This document shows positions 9,065 to 17,381 of a stretch of 39,641 bases of DNA, piece by piece. Position 1 is the first letter of the stretch. Every line of letters begins with the position of its first letter. Source of the stretch: an uncultured Oscillospiraceae bacterium (GTDB taxonomy: Bacteria > Bacillota > Clostridia > Oscillospirales > JAAYXM01); the NCBI GenBank assembly GCA_934446465.1, contig CAKSEF010000010.1, positions 1-39,641 of the forward strand, read 5' to 3'. Position numbers and translations under genes: made by a program. Below the pieces are notes generated by a model. That model was not told where the DNA came from, searched no databases, and worked only from the letters and a program-made list of their open reading frames with translations.

Positions 9065-9717
9065 GACGCCGGGGTATCGTCAGGATGCTTTCCCGTTATT
9101 GAATAGATTACCCACTCCGCAATGTTTTCTGCGTGGTCGCCTATTCTTTCGAAGTATTTTGCAATCATCATCAGGTCAATTAACCCTTCGGCATTGTCCG
9201 TTCCCTGTCTGACACCCGAAATCAGTTCGTTTTTGACCTTTTCAAACAGGTTGTCAACAATATCGTCGTGAGCTATTACCTCGTGCGCCAAGGCAATGTC
9301 GTTTTTAACAAACGACTCAACGCTGTCCGTTACCATGCGTATGGTCGCGCGTGCCATATCGGCTATATGAACCTTTCCGCCGATGTCGCTCGAGTTTACA
9401 AAGCATACTATTTCCGCAATGTCGCTTGCCTGGTCGCCGATGCGCTCCATATCGGATATCATTTTCAGGGCGGACGAAACAGTTCGCAAATCCCGTGCAA
9501 CCGGCTGCTGTTGGAGAAGAAGCTTCATGCAGAGATTTTCAATGTCGCGCTCTTTTTGGTCAATCTGCCTGTCGGTCTCAAAAACCTGCTCCTTGAGCGA
9601 TTTTTCGTTATCAATGAGGTATTTTGCGGCCTTTGATATTGCATCCTCGCATAAGGCACCCATAATAATAAGCTCTGTGTTAAGCTGTGAAAGCTGTTCG
9701 TCAAAGCGGTTTCTCAT
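9061..9717 (-). CDS. phoU: Phosphate transport regulator PhoU
   Basis: Cytosolic helical protein that links Pst transporter state to the PhoR kinase and restrains the Pho response. 218 residues in two similar three-helix halves. Repeats of the E/D-x-x-x-D type metal-binding motif are seen as MERIGDQASDIAE near 90 and FERIGDHAENIAE near 190, and RDLRTVSSALKMISD near 75 is typical. Its ATG overlaps the pstB stop (TAATG), giving coupled translation. Confidence 0.96.
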   Translation of the reverse strand: MRNRFDEQLSQLNTELIIMGALCEDAISKAAKYLIDNEKSLKEQVFETDRQIDQKERDIENLCMKLLLQQQPVARDLRTVSSALKMISDMERIGDQASDIAEIVCFVNSSDIGGKVHIADMARATIRMVTDSVESFVKNDIALAHEVIAHDDIVDNLFEKVKNELISGVRQGTDNAEGLIDLMMIAKYFERIGDHAENIAEWVIYSITGKHPDDTPAS

Positions 9718-10472
9718 TATCCAAACCTCCCTGTGATATAATCCTCCGTCCGCTTGTCGGCGGGGGATGAAAACATCTTTTCCGTATCGTCAAATTCAAT
9801 TATCTCGCCCATGAGGAAAAACGCTGTCATGTCAGCAATTCGCACAGCCTGCTGCATGTTGTGGGTTACGGTAACAATCGTGTACTTTTTCTTAAGCTCA
9901 AGGGTGAGGTCCTCTATTTTTGAGGTTGAAATGGGGTCGAGCGCGCTTGTCGGTTCGTCCATAAGCAGTATCTCAGGCTCAACTGCCAATGCGCGTGCTA
10001 TGCAGAGACGCTGCTGCTGACCTCCGCTCATTGAGAGGGCGCTCGTCTTAAGTCTGTCTTTGCATTCATCCCAAATCGCCGCCTGCCTGAGCGAGTTTTC
10101 GACAATTTCATCGAGTTTAACGCGGGATTTTATCCCGTGGATGCGCGGGCCGTATGCAATATTGTCGTAAATGCTCATGGGGAAGGGATTCGGCTTCTGG
10201 AATACCATGCCTACGCGCTTCCTGAGGTCTGTTACATCGGTATCACCGTATATGTCCGCACCGTCGATAAGCACACGCCCTTCAATCCGGCAGCAGTCAA
10301 CAAGGTCGTTCATGCGGTTGAGCGTTTTGAGAAATGTCGATTTACCGCAGCCCGACGGGCCGATAAGTGCGGTTATCTTATTCTTTTGGATCTCCGCGTT
10401 TATGTCTTTGAGCGCGTGGTTTTCACCGTACCATAAGTTCAGATGTTCGGTTTTGATTGATGTCTCATTCAT
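9717..10472 (-). CDS. pstB: Phosphate ABC transporter ATP-binding protein
   Basis: ATPase of the high-affinity phosphate importer, 251 residues. Walker A GPSGCGKS is at 38-45, followed by the PstB-typical TFLKTLNRMNDL; the Q-loop is VFQKPNPFPMSIYDN, the signature MSGGQQQRLCIARAL and Walker B ILLMDEPTSALD, with the switch His in THNMQQAVRIAD. It overlaps pstA by four bases. Full length and with no missing residues. Confidence 0.97.
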   Translation of the reverse strand: MNETSIKTEHLNLWYGENHALKDINAEIQKNKITALIGPSGCGKSTFLKTLNRMNDLVDCCRIEGRVLIDGADIYGDTDVTDLRKRVGMVFQKPNPFPMSIYDNIAYGPRIHGIKSRVKLDEIVENSLRQAAIWDECKDRLKTSALSMSGGQQQRLCIARALAVEPEILLMDEPTSALDPISTSKIEDLTLELKKKYTIVTVTHNMQQAVRIADMTAFFLMGEIIEFDDTEKMFSSPADKRTEDYITGRFG

Positions 10473-11338
10473 TTTTTTGAACCTCCTCTCCGAAGCCCTC
10501 TTGCCGAGAGCTTTGCCGCTGAATTTATAAGGAATGTGAGTATAAGGAGAATTGCGGCTATTGCAAACGCAATGTCAAATTCACCGCGCTCCTTTGCGTA
10601 CATATACAGCGCAACCGTCAGTGTTGAGCCGGCGCTGCCGGGCTTCGGCGCGTTTATGAGGCCTATCACTTCATTTGCCATTCCCGCCGTAAAGAGAAGC
10701 GCCGCGCTTTCTCCGACTATTCTTCCGACGGCGAGAATACATCCCGTTACTATACCGTCGATTGCCGACGGGAGCACAACGGTTTTAATCATATGCCACT
10801 TCCCGCTTCCGAGTGCGAGCGCGCCTTCACGGTAGCTGTCGGGGACGGTTTTTAAGCTCTCCTGCACGGTTCGCATTATCGTCGGAAGCGTCATTATTAC
10901 GAGTGTAAGCGCACCGGCAATAAGACTCGTTCCGAGAGAAAAAAACTGAACAAAAATAAGCATTCCGACAAGGCCGTATATAATAGAAGGAATACCCGCA
11001 AGCGTTTCGGAGGCAAGCTCGATAACCCTTACAAGGCGTTTGTTTTTGGCGTACTCATTGAGATAAACGGCGGAGCCGATTCCCGCGGGGAGGACGATTA
11101 TGAGAGTCATCAGTATTATATAGAGTGTGTTCAGAATGTTCGGCAGTATGCCGATATTGTCCCGCACGAGGCTCGGCTTGGTCGTAAGAAAGGAAAGCGT
11201 TATGTTGGGCAGTCCGCGCACAAGAATATATCCTATGAGAAATACAAGGAGCAGAAGAATTAAGAAAGATGACAGATACATCAGCCCGTTTATGAGCAAA
11301 TCACGGGCACGGCGCTTTGACGATAGTTGCTTTTTCAT
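10469..11338 (-). CDS. pstA: Phosphate ABC transporter permease PstA
   Basis: Membrane subunit of the phosphate importer, 289 residues with six predicted membrane segments, beginning LLINGLMYLSSFLILLLLVF. The cytoplasmic loop EGALALGSGKWHMIKTVVLP contacts PstB. I start at the ATG at 11338, which has AGGTG five bases ahead; a TTG 30 bases upstream lacks a site and would overlap pstC. It differs from PstC in its neighbour order and in VRGLPNITLSFLTTKPS, a PstA-like periplasmic segment. Confidence 0.94.
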   Translation of the reverse strand: MKKQLSSKRRARDLLINGLMYLSSFLILLLLVFLIGYILVRGLPNITLSFLTTKPSLVRDNIGILPNILNTLYIILMTLIIVLPAGIGSAVYLNEYAKNKRLVRVIELASETLAGIPSIIYGLVGMLIFVQFFSLGTSLIAGALTLVIMTLPTIMRTVQESLKTVPDSYREGALALGSGKWHMIKTVVLPSAIDGIVTGCILAVGRIVGESAALLFTAGMANEVIGLINAPKPGSAGSTLTVALYMYAKERGEFDIAFAIAAILLILTFLINSAAKLSARGLRRGGSKK

Positions 11339-11342
11339 TTTT

Positions 11343-12212
11343 TCACCTGTTCTTTCGCTTGGTAACAAGATTCAGAATAAGATTGATTATCAGTATAAAT
11401 ATAAACAGGACAAGCGCAATAGAGAAGAGCGCCTGACGCTGTAAGCCCGATGAGTAGGACATTTCACTCGCAACGGCGGTCGTGAGAAAGCGTACACTCT
11501 TGAAGAGAGACGGCATATTCGGGGCATTTCCCGAAACCATCATAACGGCCATCGCTTCACCGATTGCACGCCCCGTCCCGAGAACAACGGAAGCAAGAAT
11601 ACCGCTCTTTGCCGCGGGGATGACGGTTTTGAACACTGTTTCCGTCTTTGTCGCACCGAGGGCGAGGGATGCTTCCTCATACTCGCGGGGAACAGCGTTT
11701 ATGGCAGATTCGGAAACGCTGATTACCGAGGGAAGAATCATGACCGCAAGCACAATTACGGCCGTGAAAAGGTTTGCGCCGTCGGGAAGCGAGAAGAGGC
11801 TCCGCACGGCGGGGACCAACACAATCATTCCGACAAGACCGTAAACGACTGAGGGGATTCCCGCAAGGAGCTCAACCGCGGAGCGCATGACTGATGCAGC
11901 CCTCCGCGGAGCAAATTTTGATATAAATACGGCGCAGAGAACACCTATCGGAACTCCGATTATTATTGCACCGAGTGTTCCGTAAACCGATGTGAGAATG
12001 AACGGGAGAATCCCGTATTGCGCATCGGAGCTTGTCGGCGACCAGACCTGCCCGAAAAGGAACTTAAAAATTCCGATTTCGCGTATTGCGGGTATTCCTG
12101 ATAACAGCAGGAAGGCTGTTATTATGATTACAAATGTGAGGGCGGTAAGTCCGAATATCGCAAATATCAAGCTCATAATGCGCTCGGCTTTGTTTGCACC
12201 GCGTTTTTTCAT
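11343..12212 (-). CDS. pstC: Phosphate ABC transporter permease PstC
   Basis: Second membrane subunit, 289 residues, six membrane segments. It has the PstC-type periplasmic loop FLFGQVWSPTSSDAQYGILP after TM1, AGIPSVVYGLVGM near 123, and the coupling loop EEASLALGATKTETVFKTVIP. The ATG at 12212 is preferred: an AGGA site lies nine bases ahead, whereas the ATG nine bases further upstream abuts that site. Eleven bases separate it from pstS. Confidence 0.94.
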   Translation of the reverse strand: MKKRGANKAERIMSLIFAIFGLTALTFVIIITAFLLLSGIPAIREIGIFKFLFGQVWSPTSSDAQYGILPFILTSVYGTLGAIIIGVPIGVLCAVFISKFAPRRAASVMRSAVELLAGIPSVVYGLVGMIVLVPAVRSLFSLPDGANLFTAVIVLAVMILPSVISVSESAINAVPREYEEASLALGATKTETVFKTVIPAAKSGILASVVLGTGRAIGEAMAVMMVSGNAPNMPSLFKSVRFLTTAVASEMSYSSGLQRQALFSIALVLFIFILIINLILNLVTKRKNR

Positions 12213-12223
12213 AAACGTCATTC

Positions 12224-13036
12224 CTATCTGGTAACAGGTATCGCACCTGCTTTTTCAATCAAAACGTCGGCGTCTGCACTCGTGGCGAAGTCGAAGAACT
12301 TCTGCGCCTCGTCGCTCAGCGGAGTGTCTTTTTTCGTAACGAGTACGAAATCACGCTGGATTTTGTAGCTTCCGTTTTGTATGGTTTCCTTAGAGGGGAG
12401 TACGTTTTCCACACTCAAGACTTTAACCGTATCTTTTACCGATGCGAGAGATGCGTAGCCGATTGCGTTCGGGTTCGACGAAACGGTCTGAATTACGTCG
12501 CCCGTGGAGGTGAGTTCCTGCGTGTATTTGCATTTGTCCTTTGTTTTGGTGATTGACTCAAAACCGTCGCGCGTGCCGGACGCCGCCTCACGCCCTATCG
12601 GGACTATCGGAGAATCAGCTCCGCCGAGGTCTTTCCAATTTGAAACCTCACCCGTATAAATTTTTGCTATTTGTTCGACACTCAGGTTACTTACGGAGTT
12701 TGCGGGGTTCACGATAATTGCGATTCCGTCTATTGCAACTATCGTCTGATTAAGTGTTTTCTTTTCCGCGTCTTTTAAATCACGGCTTGAAAGACCGATG
12801 TCGCATCTGCCGTCATTCACGGCTTGGATGCCCGCGCCCGAGCCTGTCGGGTTATAGGTTACGCTGATGTTGCCGTTTTTCTCCATGTAGTCTTCGCTTA
12901 AGTATCCGATTACTTTTTCCATAGATGTGGAACCGTCTGTCGATACGGTGCTCTTGCCTGCACCGTTTTCCGAACAGCCTGTAAGAATCCCGGCCGTCAG
13001 AAGCGCACTCAGTGCGATTGAAATGATTTTTTTCAT
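12224..13036 (-). CDS. pstS: Phosphate-binding lipoprotein PstS
   Basis: Extracytoplasmic phosphate receptor anchored to the membrane by lipidation. 270 residues; the signal peptide starts MKKIISIALSALL and ends in lipobox LTGC with Cys21. The mature part has GSTSMEKVIGYL near 36, the phosphate-loop region TGSGAG near 65 and EAASGTRDGFE near 150. The ATG at 13036 has AAGGAG nine bases ahead; the in-frame TTG nine bases upstream is inside that gap and was rejected. First gene of the operon, behind a Pho-box-like promoter. Confidence 0.96.
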   Translation of the reverse strand: MKKIISIALSALLTAGILTGCSENGAGKSTVSTDGSTSMEKVIGYLSEDYMEKNGNISVTYNPTGSGAGIQAVNDGRCDIGLSSRDLKDAEKKTLNQTIVAIDGIAIIVNPANSVSNLSVEQIAKIYTGEVSNWKDLGGADSPIVPIGREAASGTRDGFESITKTKDKCKYTQELTSTGDVIQTVSSNPNAIGYASLASVKDTVKVLSVENVLPSKETIQNGSYKIQRDFVLVTKKDTPLSDEAQKFFDFATSADADVLIEKAGAIPVTR

Positions 13037-13078
13037 AAAAACCAACTCCTTTTTATTATTCTTTTATCTTACAGGTAG

Positions 13079-13134
13079 ATTATACCGAACTCGGTGTTAA
13101 TTCCAAAAGACGATATATGTTAATTGTAAGTAAA
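13079..13134 (-). promoter_or_regulatory. pstS promoter with Pho-box-like repeats
   Basis: On the minus strand a perfect TATAAT (13079-13084) lacks a good -35. Upstream lie TTAACA (13095-13100), TTAACA (13118-13123) and TTTACT (13129-13134). The last two are 11 bp apart and the first is 23 bp away, close to the 11-bp periodicity of PhoP/PhoB direct repeats in Firmicutes. The weak -35 fits an activator-dependent promoter. Confidence 0.7.
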
Positions 13135-13169
13135 CAAAGACCGCCCGAAAGCAATTCGCTTTCGGGCGG
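13133..13169 (-). terminator. Terminator after the SDR-relQ-TfoX operon
   Basis: Twelve-bp GC-rich stem (13141-13152 with 13158-13169), loop of five, followed on the minus strand by UCUUUGUU. It insulates the pst operon from upstream transcription. Confidence 0.85.
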
Positions 13170-13172
13170 TGT

Positions 13173-13490
13173 CTATTTCTTTTTTGTTTTCGGAGCGGGA
13201 AGGTCATCGTAAATCGCATTGAAAAGTCCGCATAAATACTCGCGGTCGTCAACATTTTCTATTAAAAGCATATCCTTAGCGCCGTCATACGGAGGCTTGA
13301 GTATATGCGGGCTTACATATTCAAGCGCGGATTTTACGGGCTTTACAAGGAGCGTATCATCGCAGATGTACGCGGCAATTTTTCCGCGGAGATAAATGAT
13401 ATATTCACCCATCATCATGCGGTGAGTTATTCCGTCAATGCCTGAGAGCTGTTCGAGAATAAAATTAAGATATTCACTGCTTGAAGCCAC
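13173..13490 (-). CDS. TfoX N-terminal-domain protein
   Basis: Small protein of 105 residues matching the TfoX N-terminal domain: EYLNFILEQLSGIDGITHRMM, then GEYIIYLRGKIAAYICDDTLLVKP and a YDGAKDMLLIENVDDREYL end. Stand-alone domains of this kind are common in Clostridia; their role is unknown and they should not be assumed to control competence. The start is GTG at 13490 and the gene overlaps relQ by 17 bases, so it is likely translated by coupling; the nearest purine-rich site is weak. Confidence 0.85.
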   Translation of the reverse strand: MASSSEYLNFILEQLSGIDGITHRMMMGEYIIYLRGKIAAYICDDTLLVKPVKSALEYVSPHILKPPYDGAKDMLLIENVDDREYLCGLFNAIYDDLPAPKTKKK

Positions 13491-14184
13491 TGTTCAATAC
13501 ACCGTCCTCAACACTGTTATATACGCTTTCCATGCGCGCATCAAGCTCCGCGCTTATCTCGGCACACTTCTTAAGCTCCGCTTCCGCACTTTGGGTAAAC
13601 TCACGGTTCTTTTTATAGCGGATTTTGTGCTCAAGGCTTGCCCAGCAGTCCATTGAAATTGTGCGGAACTGAACCTCGACCTTCATTAGCTTTTTCTCAT
13701 CATGCAGAAAAATCGGAGTCTCTACTATAAGGTGCAGGCTTCGGTATCCGTTGTCCTTTGGTTTTTCTATGTAATCCTTTTTTTCGATAAGATGTATATC
13801 GTCCTGTTTTAAGAGAGCGTTCGCTATCATATATATATCCGACTTAAACGAACAGATAACGCGCACGCCCGCAATGTCGTTTATATTCTTTTCAATTTCC
13901 GAGACCGTGAGCGGAATGTTTTTGCGTCGGCACTTTTCAATTATGCTTTCGGGAGATTTGAGGCGCGTCTTAATCGTTTCAATCGGGTTTCTGTCGTATT
14001 GAAGCGAAAGCTCCTCGTTAAGGACGTTGAACTTCGTCGAAACCTCCATCATGGCGCATCTGTAATATGCCATGAGCTCGCGGTACGGAAGCGTTACCCG
14101 CTCCGCGAGTTCCTTTACCTTGTTTTCCGAAATCTGAGAGCTCAGGAGCTTCTCTAAATAATTTCCGTTTTGTAATATAGCCAT
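13474..14184 (-). CDS. relQ: Small alarmone synthetase, RelQ/RelP type
   Basis: (p)ppGpp synthetase with a single RelA/SpoT synthetase domain and no hydrolase, TGS or ACT parts; 236 residues. Visible motifs are the region RLKSPESIIEKCRRK near 72, DIAGVRVICSFKSDIY near 104 (metal/substrate Asp), KPKDNGYRSLHLIV near 140, and VEVQFRTISMDCWASLEHKIRYK near 170. These are the conserved blocks of SAS enzymes. It would raise pppGpp/ppGpp under stress when transcribed. Second gene in an operon with an SDR upstream and a TfoX-N gene downstream. Confidence 0.93.
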   Translation of the reverse strand: MAILQNGNYLEKLLSSQISENKVKELAERVTLPYRELMAYYRCAMMEVSTKFNVLNEELSLQYDRNPIETIKTRLKSPESIIEKCRRKNIPLTVSEIEKNINDIAGVRVICSFKSDIYMIANALLKQDDIHLIEKKDYIEKPKDNGYRSLHLIVETPIFLHDEKKLMKVEVQFRTISMDCWASLEHKIRYKKNREFTQSAEAELKKCAEISAELDARMESVYNSVEDGVLNSGFKQ

Positions 14185-14202
14185 AGTAAATTCCTCTTTG
14201 TA

Positions 14203-14901
14203 TTACCGCGGGAACACGCCGTTGTTCATGTCAATGCAGAAGCCGTTAATATATTCGGGCGCATCTGTTGCGAGCCAGAATATCGTCTTTGCGATTTCTG
14301 CCGGAGATGCAAAGCGGTTTGTATATGTGTTGGACTTCATATACTTCTTTCTGTCCTCGGGTATTACACTCATCATATCCGTGAGCGTCGGACCGGGAGC
14401 GACTGCATTGATAACGACTCCCGACGGCGCAAATATTTTTGCAAAGCTCTTTGTCGCGTTGATAAGCCCTGCCTTTGAGGCACCGTACCATATATCGGGA
14501 TGGCCGATTTGCCCCGCAACGGAAGCAACGCTTACGATTCTCCCGCTCTTCCGCTCAAGCATTCCCTTTGAAAAATGGGTAATGAACTCGACGGGAGCGT
14601 AGAGATTCACATTCATAAGTCTTTCACGCTTGTCCGCAGGATAATTATCGTAGGGAACGGAATACATCATTCCGGCATTGTTGATAAGTATGTCCGTATC
14701 ACCGATTTCTTTTACCAGCGCGCCGATTTCCGATATATTCGCAACATCAAACACGACGGTTTTTACATTTTTGCTCTCTTTAAGCGGGAAGCTTGAAAAG
14801 TCGCGTCCCAGGACGGTAACTTCATATCCCGCGTCTGAAAACAGCTTTGCGGTCTCAAGCCCTATACCCTTGTTTCCGCCCGTTATAAATACTTTTTTCA
14901 T
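14203..14901 (-). CDS. SDR-family oxidoreductase
   Basis: Classical short-chain dehydrogenase/reductase, 232 residues. Nucleotide loop TGGNKGIG at 7-14, NNAGM at 74-78, catalytic Ser127, Tyr139 and Lys143 in WYGASKAG, and PGPTLTDM after the catalytic site. Resembles 3-oxoacyl-ACP-reductase-like SDRs but lies outside any fatty acid cluster, so substrate is unknown. AGAGGA ribosome site. It is transcribed divergently from a MerR-type regulator, with an operator-like palindrome in its promoter. Confidence 0.9.
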   Translation of the reverse strand: MKKVFITGGNKGIGLETAKLFSDAGYEVTVLGRDFSSFPLKESKNVKTVVFDVANISEIGALVKEIGDTDILINNAGMMYSVPYDNYPADKRERLMNVNLYAPVEFITHFSKGMLERKSGRIVSVASVAGQIGHPDIWYGASKAGLINATKSFAKIFAPSGVVINAVAPGPTLTDMMSVIPEDRKKYMKSNTYTNRFASPAEIAKTIFWLATDAPEYINGFCIDMNNGVFPR

Positions 14902-14936
14902 AAAAATTTCCTCTTATAAGTTTAATTGTTTTCTAC

Positions 14937-14974
14937 ATTATAGTTCATACCGGCAAAAAAAGCAACACGGTATG
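14937..14974 (-). promoter_or_regulatory. SDR promoter with inverted-repeat operator
   Basis: Minus-strand TTGCTT (14960-14965), 17-bp spacer, TATAAT (14937-14942). A perfect 7-bp inverted repeat, CATACCG (14946-14952) and CGGTATG (14968-14974), straddles the -35 and spacer. The layout suits a repressor site; the protein is not known. Confidence 0.65.
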
Positions 14975-14979
14975 TATGC

Positions 14980-15029
14980 TTGAAAAGGAAAATCCGATAT
15001 GATATAATAATCGTACATCAACGTGCGAT
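14980..15029 (+). promoter_or_regulatory. MerR-type gene promoter and operator
   Basis: TTGAAA (14980-14985), 17-bp spacer, TATAAT (15003-15008). Directly downstream is the near-perfect inverted repeat ATCGTAC (15010-15016) / GTGCGAT (15023-15029), covering the expected start of transcription. This looks like an autoregulatory site rather than the long-spacer MerR activator site. Confidence 0.65.
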
Positions 15030-15055
15030 AACTTAAAACAGCAGGTGGAGTAACG

Positions 15056-15874
15056 ATGAAGTGCGGAGATAATTTGTTTTCAATAGGCGAGGTTGCAAAA
15101 TCCCTCGGCATCACAAGGCGTATGATATTAAACTACGAGGAACGCGGGCTTGTAAAACCCGATGTTAAGCATGAGCCCGGCGGCAACAGGTATTACACGA
15201 TAGATAATCTTATGCACATACGTTCAATTCGGATATTTCAGAATCTGAAGCTGTCGCTCGATGAGATTAAGAGTTATTTTGACGGGTCTACCGACCTGTT
15301 TCCCATTATCGAACGGCTCGAAATCATGCGGAATGAATTGAATCTGACCATTGAGCGGCTGTATGAGCGCGCAGACAAGAGAAGAAAAGAAGTAAACGAA
15401 GTCTTCGTGGAGGAGCAGGTTGTATTCCGAAAAACAGCGCTGGCAAAAACGGTCAGGGAAAAAACAAATGTACTGCGGGATACCGCACTTGAGGCAATGC
15501 GCAAATATAAAACGGACACATCCAGAAGAATGTATTTTATCGAGTATAACATTGACGATCCCGAAAAAACATCATTCTGTGTTTCGGTTATTCAGGAAAG
15601 TCAAGGCAAAGAAATTGTGAGGCTTCCATCCGTAAAGGCGCTGTGTATGTATCACCACGGTTCGTACGACGAGCTTCCGTCCGTGAGGAAATGGCTTGCA
15701 GACTATGCGGTGAAAAACGGATATAAACCGCTTGGCACGTGCCGTCAAGTGTATATTGAAGCGCCTCCCCAGAGAGGGGAAGAGAATAGATACATAACGC
15801 AGGTGCTGCTTCCGATAGAAAAAGAGCGGGACTTGCATCCCGCTCAAAAACAAACTGTTATTTCTAAACTATAA
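15056..15874 (+). CDS. MerR-family regulator with effector-binding domain
   Basis: Transcription factor of 272 residues. The N-terminal winged helix-turn-helix is FSIGEVAKSLGITRRMILNY (about 8-27) followed by the wing EPGGNRYY. A coiled dimer helix spans about 80-125 and a C-terminal domain about 155-260 resembles the GyrI-like/BmrR-type small-molecule pocket (SYDELPSVRKWLADY). That build is typical of multidrug-responsive MerR proteins. No efflux pump is adjacent; the divergent SDR is the obvious candidate target, which is inference. AGGTGGAG ribosome site. The 3' end overlaps the convergent PAP2 gene by 11 bases. Confidence 0.88.
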   Translation: MKCGDNLFSIGEVAKSLGITRRMILNYEERGLVKPDVKHEPGGNRYYTIDNLMHIRSIRIFQNLKLSLDEIKSYFDGSTDLFPIIERLEIMRNELNLTIERLYERADKRRKEVNEVFVEEQVVFRKTALAKTVREKTNVLRDTALEAMRKYKTDTSRRMYFIEYNIDDPEKTSFCVSVIQESQGKEIVRLPSVKALCMYHHGSYDELPSVRKWLADYAVKNGYKPLGTCRQVYIEAPPQRGEENRYITQVLLPIEKERDLHPAQKQTVISKL

Positions 15875-16454
15875 GAATTGAAACGGCAAAGGACACAACC
15901 GATGTCGCGGCGCCGAGGGCAAGCTCGCGCAGGGAATGGCGGTTAAGTGTACGGGAGGCCCATACGATAACTGCAATGAGAAGCAGACACGGAAGCATAA
16001 CCTTAAAGCTTATAAAGTACATAAGGAACAAAAGCGGGCCGACGCAGGCGCAGGCATGACCGCTTGCACGAACCTTGATTACCTTGTTCACGATCGTAAG
16101 AACGACCGCGGACATAAAATAAGTCATGTAAATGAGCATCAGATTCGGTGTTACCGATGCAATGAGACCGTATAATATTGCCGCGAGGTAGCCGATGCCC
16201 GTAAATACAAACGCGAGATTGCGCTGTTTGTCGCGTGCGGAAAGCTTGGGGATAATATACGACACGGGATATGCAATAACGGGGAAAATACCGAGAAAAA
16301 GAGCCGACATAAGCATATCCGTTACGCCTATGAATATATTATCGCAAAAAAACGCAAGTATTGCGATAAGTGTGCATATCATAATCGGCGGAATGGTAAT
16401 TACCCTGACGATTTTTGCAAGAACAGCGCTTATTTTCTTCGGGGGAGTTATCAT
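15864..16454 (-). CDS. PAP2-family membrane phosphatase-like protein
   Basis: 196 residues, five or six membrane helices. It has a shortened PAP2 signature: KVRASGHACACVGP near residue 127 (K-x-R-x-SGH) and ASRTLNRHSLRELALGA near 165 (R-x(5)-H with downstream E instead of the usual D). Likely an undecaprenyl-diphosphate or lipid phosphate phosphatase, though small members of this group are untested. It overlaps degV by four bases (ATGA) and converges with the MerR gene; there is no terminator between them. Confidence 0.78.
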   Translation of the reverse strand: MITPPKKISAVLAKIVRVITIPPIMICTLIAILAFFCDNIFIGVTDMLMSALFLGIFPVIAYPVSYIIPKLSARDKQRNLAFVFTGIGYLAAILYGLIASVTPNLMLIYMTYFMSAVVLTIVNKVIKVRASGHACACVGPLLFLMYFISFKVMLPCLLLIAVIVWASRTLNRHSLRELALGAATSVVSFAVSILIV

Positions 16455-17305
16455 CTGTTTTTACCTACAAAGAAGACCGCGAGTGTGCCGGGACCGGAAT
16501 GTGCGCCGATTACGGGGCCTATATCCGTTATGAGCTTAACATCGGCACCGCGTTCCTTTAACATTGATGCCATTGTCTCGGCATCGTTTATGCAGTCTCC
16601 GTGGCTTATGAAAACAATGTTTTCCTTTGCAAGCTCCGAATATTTGTCGGCTATTGCGGTGAGGGCGGTATTTCTCCCGCGAACCTTGAGAACATTTATG
16701 AGATGGCCGTCGTTATCAACGTGAAGAACGGGCTTTATTCCGAGCAGACCTCCGACGATTGCCGCCGCCTGACTGACGCGTCCGCCGCGTTTGAGATATT
16801 TTAGGTCGTCTACCGTGAACCAGTGGCATATGCTGAGCTTTATGTCGCGCGCAAACCGAGCGGCTTCGATTATGTCCGCTCCGCTGTTCTTTTTCTGAAC
16901 GGTGAGATAGATTAAAAGCGCGTATCCCGCACTCGCGGAGAGTGTGTCTATCGTTATAATTCTTCTGTCGGGATATTTTGCCGAAACATCCTCCGCGGCT
17001 ATCCTTGCGGAATTATACGTTGTGCTGAGTCCGGAGGAAAAGCCGAGATAGAGTATGTCGTTTCCCTCTTTTACCTCTCTTTCAAAGCCTTCTTTGAATT
17101 TTCCGATATTGATTGCCGCGGTTGAAACGTGCTCTCCCGCGCGCATCTTCCCGTAAAACTCCGAGGGTGCCATATCGCCGTTTAGGTATTCTTTGTCGGA
17201 ATTTTCAAATTTAAAAGTAAGGCTTTCGGATTTTACTCCCCATTCATTCATTACGGCAGGGGAGATATCGCATGCCGAATCAACGAATATTGTGTAACCG
17301 TTCAT
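16451..17305 (-). CDS. DegV-family (fatty-acid-binding) protein
   Basis: 284 residues. DegV/FakB fold proteins bind a fatty acid and, with FakA kinase, deliver acyl phosphate; some paralogues have unknown partners. Family motifs: FVDSACDISP at 7-16, HVSTAAINIGKF near 59, YLGFSSGLSTTYNSAR near 86 (the ligand-binding SGLS segment), and KRGGRVSQAAAIVGGLLGIKP near 172. No fakA gene is in the window. GGAGG ribosome site; forms an operon with the PAP2 gene. Confidence 0.93.
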   Translation of the reverse strand: MNGYTIFVDSACDISPAVMNEWGVKSESLTFKFENSDKEYLNGDMAPSEFYGKMRAGEHVSTAAINIGKFKEGFEREVKEGNDILYLGFSSGLSTTYNSARIAAEDVSAKYPDRRIITIDTLSASAGYALLIYLTVQKKNSGADIIEAARFARDIKLSICHWFTVDDLKYLKRGGRVSQAAAIVGGLLGIKPVLHVDNDGHLINVLKVRGRNTALTAIADKYSELAKENIVFISHGDCINDAETMASMLKERGADVKLITDIGPVIGAHSGPGTLAVFFVGKNR

Positions 17306-17350
17306 GTAAGAACCTCCTTCGCAAAAGTGCGTTTTAAATTGTGCGGGTTT

Positions 17351-17380
17351 ATTATAACCTCGAATGATGTATTAACACAA
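17351..17380 (-). promoter_or_regulatory. degV promoter
   Basis: Minus-strand TTGTGT (17375-17380), 18-bp spacer, TATAAT (17351-17356). The adjacent CTACC/GGTAG palindrome begins two bases upstream of its -35. Confidence 0.6.
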
Positions 17381-17381
17381 C

